Positions 59,471-64,000 of a stretch of DNA of 64,000 nt are shown here, piece by piece. Every line of letters begins with the position of its first letter. Within the stretch, counting starts at the first letter, position 1. The notes below the pieces were generated by a model, which was not told the DNA's origin, did not search any database, and worked only from the letters and a program-made list of their open reading frames with translations. The translations under genes and the position numbers were made by a program. Source of the stretch: Cordylochernes scorpioides (Eukaryota > Arthropoda > Arachnida > Pseudoscorpiones > Chernetidae); assembly GCA_030710605.1 (NCBI GenBank), contig CP092873.1, positions 1,552,892-1,616,891 of the forward strand. The letters run 5' to 3'.

Positions 59471-59635
59471 AATATCAGAATGACATTTGAAATTTATCCC
59501 GCATGTGTTTCTTTTTCAACGAAAAATCAAAATTTATTTAAGGAGAAATAACGATTAAATAACTCCTTAAATAAATTTTGATTTTTCGTTGAAAAAAGAA
59601 ACACATGCGGGATAATTTTCAAATGTCGTTTTACA
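59471..59635. mobile_element. Foldback element
   Basis: The arms are inverse complements around about 59555: GCATGTGTTTCTTTTTCAAC and GAAAAATCAAAATTTATTTA are mirrored on the right. It is the same family as the larger element at 60855-61515. Confidence 0.85.
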
Positions 59636-59786
59636 ATCACAAACCGCATTATATTGTATTGTAAAATATCAGAAACAAGACACTTGGAGACTTGTTGTTG
59701 AATCTGATCAAAGAATTCTAACCGTTCAATATGAAAGTACAAAAGTGAAATTGCACTGGGACCAGGTGGACAGAAGAACACATCTC

Positions 59787-59895
59787 CTGGATGTTCCTTA
59801 CTCTGGATGTTCCTTACTCTGGATGTTCCTTACTCTGGATCTTCCTTTCTCTGGATGTTCCTTACTCTGGATGTTCCTTACTCTGGATGTTCCTT
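59787..59895. repeat. 16-bp tandem repeat, about 7 copies
   Basis: The unit is CTGGATGTTCCTTACT, with small variants. Confidence 0.93.
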
Positions 59896-59957
59896 CTTGG
59901 AGTCCACTTATAAAATTCATTTTTGTTTATTTATTTATTTTTTTTTAAATCCTAAAA

Positions 59958-60704
59958 AAAAATTTTTTTTTGCTCGAGGCAAAAACATATTACGATCTTC
60001 TAATCGTGCAACTGATGGCTTGCGCCATCTGTCGGAATAAATATCAACTTTAAAATTATTCCAGCGGACGAGGGCCAACAGCCTGAAACGCCTACATTGG
60101 TTAGCTGTTGTTTAATCGAGAAATGGTACTTGGATAATATATTCTGTAATATAGTTTTATGCGCTTTGTGATTTCGATAAAAATAATTTAGTTCAGCATT
60201 TCTTTTACATATAATTTGTTATTTTTATTTTATATATAAAAAAAACTTTTTACACATAGTACAAATATTTGTAAATATAAAATAGGTGTTATTGTTAATA
60301 GTCAAAATATTCACACTATTATTTTACAAAATTATTTTGTCCATAATATAAATTTATATATCATTTTTCTCCCTCCCCATTGAAAATTAAGCAAACATAT
60401 TTTTTTAAAAACTTAATTCTATTGACGTTATGTGGCGCTGAGTTTGTTGTTGACACACATTAAATATGTTATAACACCTTGATAAAGGTTGGCGTTCAGC
60501 CAACTGAAATATTGGTAAAATAAATGATATTTTGATCCAATATATGTCTTTTTATTTAAAGATTCTGTAATATCTAATTAAAAAATCAACGAATAGTTGA
60601 TATTTATCCCGGTAGATGGCGCAAGCCATCAGCAACTCTCGGTTGCACGATCAGAAGAAAGTAAAATGTTTTTGTGTGCCTCGAAAAAAAAAAAGTTATA
60701 TATT
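59958..60704. mobile_element. Large inverted-repeat element with a nested fragment
   Basis: The outer arms match in inverse orientation: TCGTGCAACTGATGGCTTGC, then GCCATCTGTCGGAATAAATA on the left, and TATTTATCCCGGTAGATGGC, then GCAAGCCATCAGCAACTCTC on the right. A decayed hammerhead core lies at 60061-60100. The interval 60425-60560 is a copy of one arm of the foldback at 50595. Confidence 0.7.
60061..60100 (+). ncRNA. Decayed hammerhead copy
   Basis: Aligns with the intact copy at 61719, but has CGGACGA for CTGACGA, a damaged stem II (GGGC/GCCT) and no proper cleavage triplet. Expected to be inactive. Confidence 0.6.
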
Positions 60705-60854
60705 AAGTTAAAAAAAATTAACTTTATAAGAGAGATCCAGGAGTCACTAAGGAACATTCGGCAAGGTCACCATCTCGTCTGCCGAGAATAACATAATTCA
60801 CAGAGAGGCTTTGTTATATTGTGTTTGATATTTTATTTTATTTGAAAATTAAAG

Positions 60855-61515
60855 AATAAAATGATCCCGCATGTGTTTCTTTTGAACGAAAAATCGAAAT
60901 TTATTTTAAGGAGAAATAACGATTATTTCTAACCTTAGGGATGAGGTATGATAGGATGAATTGTGAAGAGTAATGATGAACGGAAAAATAAAAGTGTCCA
61001 GGGATGGGAATCGAACCCACAATGTTCCGCTTACCGGGCAGATGCCATGTCCACTAGGCTACCCTGGACATATTTTTCCGTTCGTAAAAATATTATATAA
61101 AGTAATTTATAATACAATATAATTCTTTAAGTTCATTTACATAGTTTTATTTTATAGTCATAATTCCTATTTCTATTTTAATTACATTTGAAATATCACT
61201 CCGCATGTAAATTTATATGTTGTATATAATGGCTCAAGCGCGCTTATACCCTGTTAGTATATTCATACTAGCCACGCCTGTGGAAGAACCGAAAGGTTCG
61301 AAAGCTTGCATAAGTATAATAAAAGAGGCTCCTTCGTAAAACTTTAGATTCGTTATACAATAATACAATATAATGATAATAATTATACAATAAATACAAA
61401 CTAAAATAATTACTCTTCACAATTCATCCTTTCATACCTCGTTATTTCTCCTTAAAATAAATTTCGATTTTTCGTTCAAAAGAAACACATGCGGGATCAT
61501 TTTAAAATGTCGTTC
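60855..61515. mobile_element. Foldback element enclosing a tRNA-like gene
   Basis: The outer arms 60862-60970 and 61405-61505 are inverse complements (CCCGCATGTGTTTCTTTTGA and its complement; CGAAATTTATTTTAAGGAGA and its complement). Inside lie the tRNA-like sequence (60996-61068), itself flanked by CGGAAAAATA/TATTTTTCCG, and a block GTGGAAGAACC-GAAA-GGTTCGAAAGCTT near 61280. Confidence 0.8.
60996..61068 (-). tRNA. tRNA-like gene, anticodon GGT by position (possibly a pseudogene)
   Basis: On the minus strand: acceptor TCCAGGG/CCCTGGA, TA at positions 8-9, A box TAGCCTAGTGG, anticodon stem TCTGC/GCGGA with loop CCGGTAA, T arm GTGGG-TTCGATT-CCCAT with a perfect B box (GGTTCGATTCC). It folds as a cloverleaf. 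However, position 33 is C rather than U, anticodon GGT (Thr) is unusual for a eukaryote, and the acceptor pairing extends two bases beyond the end. It may be a repeat-borne tRNA relic. Confidence 0.6.
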
Positions 61516-61700
61516 TACAATCATAAGCCGCGTTATATTGTATTATAAAAAAGGTCAGGTGTTAGTATTAAAATATTTCTATTTTATTATATTATTTTTT
61601 AAAATTATTTTTCACGTGTTAAGCGTATTTACGCAAGTTTGGTCTTAAATATCCATTTCTTGATTTCTTAAGAAGCCTCTGAGACCAAAATATTTTTGGT
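61516..61700. other. AT-rich sequence leading into the hammerhead element
   Basis: 61665-61724 (GAGACCAAAATATTTTTGGT, then TACAGCTTGCACCACG) matches the flank of the second hammerhead at 63760-63808, so it belongs to the same element. Confidence 0.55.
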
Positions 61701-61718
61701 CGTAGAGATACAGCTTGC

Positions 61719-61760
61719 ACCACGCTGACGAGGGCCAACAGCCCGAAACGCGTCCGTGGT
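61719..61760 (+). ncRNA. Hammerhead ribozyme, minimal type, intact
   Basis: Every element of the hammerhead is present in order. Stem I is ACCACG (61719-61724) pairing perfectly with CGTGGT (61755-61760). The core is CUGACGA (61725-61731). Stem II is GGGC/GCCC with a CAACA loop (61732-61744). GAAA follows (61745-61748), then CGCGUC (61749-61754) with predicted cleavage after C61754. Stem III within one molecule would be just two pairs, but ACGCGU is self-complementary, so two RNAs can build it together, as known for hammerheads of Penelope-like elements and newt satellite RNA. It self-cleaves RNA in cis or as a dimer. No protein-coding part of the host element is seen nearby. Confidence 0.8.
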
Positions 61761-61890
61761 TAGCTTTTCTTGATTTACCAAGAGAATGGGTTGACCAAAT
61801 ATAAGAGAACAGGCTAAATCAACGTTTAGTTGATTTCTGTTCCACTTATGGCGCTCTGCAATTTAAAAAGCACATGTGAGGATATGCCTT
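61761..61890 (+). repeat. Downstream part of the hammerhead-bearing element
   Basis: Matches 35213-35356 and, in its first 60 bases, 63845-63905: GTTAGC, TTTCTTGATTTA, AATGGGTTGACCAAAT, then GGCG and CACATGTGAGGATATGCC. Confidence 0.6.
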
Positions 61891-62000
61891 TTTTTAAATT
61901 TTATTTCTGGCATCGCGCGCGGAACCAAGATAAAAGAATCACAAACTGCTAATAATGTAGCAGAAGAATTTTTATTTTATTTATAAACAACAACAACTGG

Positions 62001-62320
62001 GGGTCGGTGGAAGGCTGGTTAAACCGTTTGGTTTTCGACCACTAAGACCTGGGTTCGAATCCCGCATTGGACACTTTTTCCTGATTAAAAAAAAATGCTC
62101 CAATGGCCCCCGATTCTTGCAAAAAAGTCCAACCCCACCAGCGAGTGCAAGTAACCAAACGGGGCTCTGGCACATTTGTAAGTGCAAAGTCGAACTGCTT
62201 TTCACATGTGTAGACATGTGGTGCACTTACAGTAAAAGCAGTCGCTAACTACCCACCATGATTATCATGGCCTGTACCACGTGTACTAGGGATAAGCAAA
62301 CAACAACAACAACAACAAAA
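62001..62320 (+). mobile_element. tRNA-derived SINE with (AAC)n tail
   Basis: The head GTCGGTGGAAGGCTGGTTAA, then CTGGGTTCGAATCCCGCATT supplies the A and B boxes of RNA polymerase III. A central region of about 200 bp follows (GTCCAACCCCACCAGCGAGT, GGCACATTTGTAAGTGCAAA, GTGTAGACATGTGGTGC). The tail is AAGCAAACAACAACAACAAC. No open frame, as expected. Confidence 0.85.
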
Positions 62321-62744
62321 CGTTAATTAGCCGCCGGGGATAATTGCGTCAAATGTTAAACTGGAGCAATTCTATAGATCACTCGATACAAGGAAACAAT
62401 GAGATAGATCAGGAAGGTTTTTTTTAGAATGATAGTTATAAATATATTTACCAAAGTGATATTAAATCTCTGACAATTCTCTCTGCTATTCACAAATTCA
62501 TACAGATCTTCAAATATTTTGGCAAATGTCAGAAAATGTTTCTCATCCCGCGAGCTTCTCATGTAAATTAAATGGAATTGTTTGGAACAAAGTACCTGAG
62601 GTTTGTCACCCCGACGTCACGGCAAACGTCAGCCCCAGTTGGTAAATCCCTGCTCCAGCTCGCCCGGTGGCCTCAATTGTCTCCAAAGATCTTCAGCCCG
62701 ATCGCCACCTCCCGGCCCTAATCAATACTTGGAATTGTTCAAAC
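62321..62744. other. Noncoding sequence, no gene recognised
   Basis: Nothing supported. Confidence 0.4.
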
Positions 62745-63335
62745 GCTGATTCTCCCATTGGCCAACAATCCTGCGGTGAGATTGGGAGAACCTGGCTCGT
62801 CAGTTCTCTGCAGTTTCGCCAGTTTAACCTGTCAGGCCGCTTTACTAGTGGAGATTTGGGAAGTTATTTAGGAAATAAAACTATTAACACAAAGCAATAA
62901 CGCGCCATCTATACATATAAAATAAAAGGATTTAAAAGCGCGAATGTTTCTTTTATACATAAAACGAACTTCCACTGCCCTTACTGCGATGAAAAAATAT
63001 ATTGGGAGGGCTTGGCTCATCAGTGGTGAACCCTCCCAGCGGTTTCGCCAATTTAATCCACCAGACCGCTTCTCAGAGCTCTAATACTGTATTGGATCAT
63101 TCTGCTTTTATATGCTACACTGAAGGATGGAATCTTAGAAATGGTTAAGTAAACTATGGACATAAGCTTATAGGACAGTAGAATTACATTCAAAACTATT
63201 AAATCACGAACTTTTTGTCAAATAAAAATATTTTCCTACTGTCCTTTAACTGCGATAAACAAAAATATTGGAAGGGAAATCAGTGGTGAAGGCTTTCAGC
63301 GGTAATCCGCCATACCACCGCCATAGTACTGGAAC
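62745..63335 (-). repeat. Three copies of the GCAGTAAGGGCAGTAG family with permuted hammerhead-like cores
   Basis: Minus-strand copies lie at about 62755-62840, 62895-63080 and 63225-63335. The first reads CTGGC-GAAAC-TGCAGAGAA-CTGACGA-GCCAG. The second reads TTGGC-GAAAC-CGCTGGGAGGGTTCACCA-CTGATGA-GCCAA. The closing stem changes in a paired way (CTGGC/GCCAG against TTGGC/GCCAA), and the variable base of CUGANGA differs. The third copy has lost the core. Confidence 0.7.
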
Positions 63336-63441
63336 ATTCTACTTAGAATAATAAACACAGGTCGGAGAGAAAATATTGTCGATATTTTATTATTACAGAA
63401 TTGGCCAAATATCCATTTTTTTTATTAATCAAGAAAAGCTA

Positions 63442-63485
63442 ACCATGTACACGTTTCGGGCTTGTTGGCCCTAGTCAGCGCGGTT
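63442..63485 (-). ncRNA. Damaged hammerhead copy
   Basis: Minus strand: CTGACTA replaces CUGANGA (the essential G is lost). Stem II GGGC-CAACAA-GCCC and GAAA are kept, but CGTGTAC is not palindromic and stem I is mismatched. Expected to be inactive. Confidence 0.65.
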
Positions 63486-63802
63486 TTGGAATAAATCTAA
63501 CGCCTAGTTGATATTTATTCCGACAGATGGCGCAAGATATCAGCAACTTTCAGTTCCACAAATAATCAGCGTGGGTTCAAGCTGAATCTCAACGACCAAA
63601 AAAGCTAGTCTTTGGAGCATCCTGAAAAATGATTAAACATATATATATAGGCTAGAAGAGCGTGAGAACACCAAACTGTGAAAAAATAGTAAAAAAGTGA
63701 AATTGTTTGGCTGTCTCACGCCCTTCCGGACTAAATACCTGTTTCATGATTTTTCAGGATGCCCCAAAGACCAGCTTTTTTGGTCGTTGAGGTACAGCTT
63801 GC

Positions 63803-63844
63803 ACCACGCTGATGAGGGCTAACAGCCCGAAACATGTCCGTGGT
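63803..63844 (+). ncRNA. Hammerhead ribozyme, minimal type, intact
   Basis: Stem I ACCACG (63803-63808) pairs with CGTGGT (63839-63844). The core is CUGAUGA (63809-63815). Stem II is GGGC/GCCC with a UAACA loop (63816-63828). GAAA (63829-63832) is followed by CAUGUC (63833-63838), with predicted cleavage after C63838. Compared with the copy at 61719, it differs only at the free position of CUGANGA, the first loop base, and the two central bases of stem III, where CGCG becomes CATG and stays palindromic. The shared flank GGTACAGCTTGCACCACG shows that both belong to one repeat family. Confidence 0.8.
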
Positions 63845-64000
63845 TAGCGTTTCTTGATTGATCAAGAATGGGTATTTGGTCAATTCTGGAATAATTAAAA
63901 ATTAACGATTAATTGTTATTTATTCCGACATATGGTGCAAGTCATCATAAAAGTTTAATTGCACGATCAGGAGATGCCGTTTTACCTAAGTCCCAACATT

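Larger units (their letters stand above)
63370..63990. mobile_element. Foldback element with two hammerhead copies in opposite arms
   Basis: The left arm (63386-63620, minus orientation) and right arm (63720-63925, plus) match in inverse orientation: GAATTGGCCAAATATCCATT, AATCAAGAAAAGCTAACCA, hammerhead, TATTTATTCCGACAGATGGC and their counterparts. The right-arm ribozyme is intact; the left-arm one is damaged. The arrangement is that of inverted terminal repeats, as in Penelope-like elements. Confidence 0.75.

Overview
This is a eukaryotic, almost certainly arthropod, nuclear genomic window. The evidence is a spliced gene with GT-AG introns for an AA15-type lytic polysaccharide monooxygenase (chitin-active LPMO), a decayed mariner transposon, a Helentron remnant, tRNA-derived SINEs and many foldback repeats. 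GC-rich exons sit in AT-rich introns. I cannot name the species; a crustacean or another non-model arthropod is a guess. Two 100-base N runs (18231-18330 and 28711-28810) are assembly gaps.

Layout. 1-5095 is AT-rich and noncoding, with one 0.47 kb tandem duplication. 5096-17109 is a 12 kb satellite of 56-bp units. It stops about 150 bp upstream of a TATA/Inr core promoter (17261-17296), which fits the start of the LPMO gene: a noncoding first exon, then coding exons 20799-20969, 28168-28299, 28527 to 28882 (broken by a gap) and 29753-30606. Its introns carry a dead mariner (22056-23372), a 55-bp minisatellite, a 31-bp minisatellite, and a non-autonomous Helitron that carries an intron-containing tRNA-Tyr gene (29055-29519).

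30607-45000 is repeat-rich. It holds the LPMO 3' UTR, three solo LTRs (one nested inside another, with 4-bp target duplications), a 16-bp minisatellite and several foldback elements. 45000-47640 is a Helentron deletion derivative, in which the N-terminal DUF6570-like region is joined directly to the C-terminal endonuclease. 47640-55200 is mostly AT-rich repeat debris. 55200-56462 is a dispersed element with a 118-bp segment amplified about ten times. 56.5-64 kb is a dense cluster of foldback elements, a U2 snRNA fragment, a tRNA-like gene and a tRNA-SINE.

The most interesting signal is RNA-level. Two 42-nt stretches (61719-61760 and 63803-63844) match a minimal hammerhead ribozyme exactly. 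They differ from each other only at positions a hammerhead tolerates, and each keeps a palindromic stem III, as expected for ribozymes that cleave as dimers. Many foldback elements in the window carry related or decayed versions of this core. Their inverted-copy arrangement resembles the terminal repeats of Penelope-like retroelements or retrozymes. I see no reverse transcriptase or GIY-YIG gene here. The LPMO is the only host protein-coding gene I can support.
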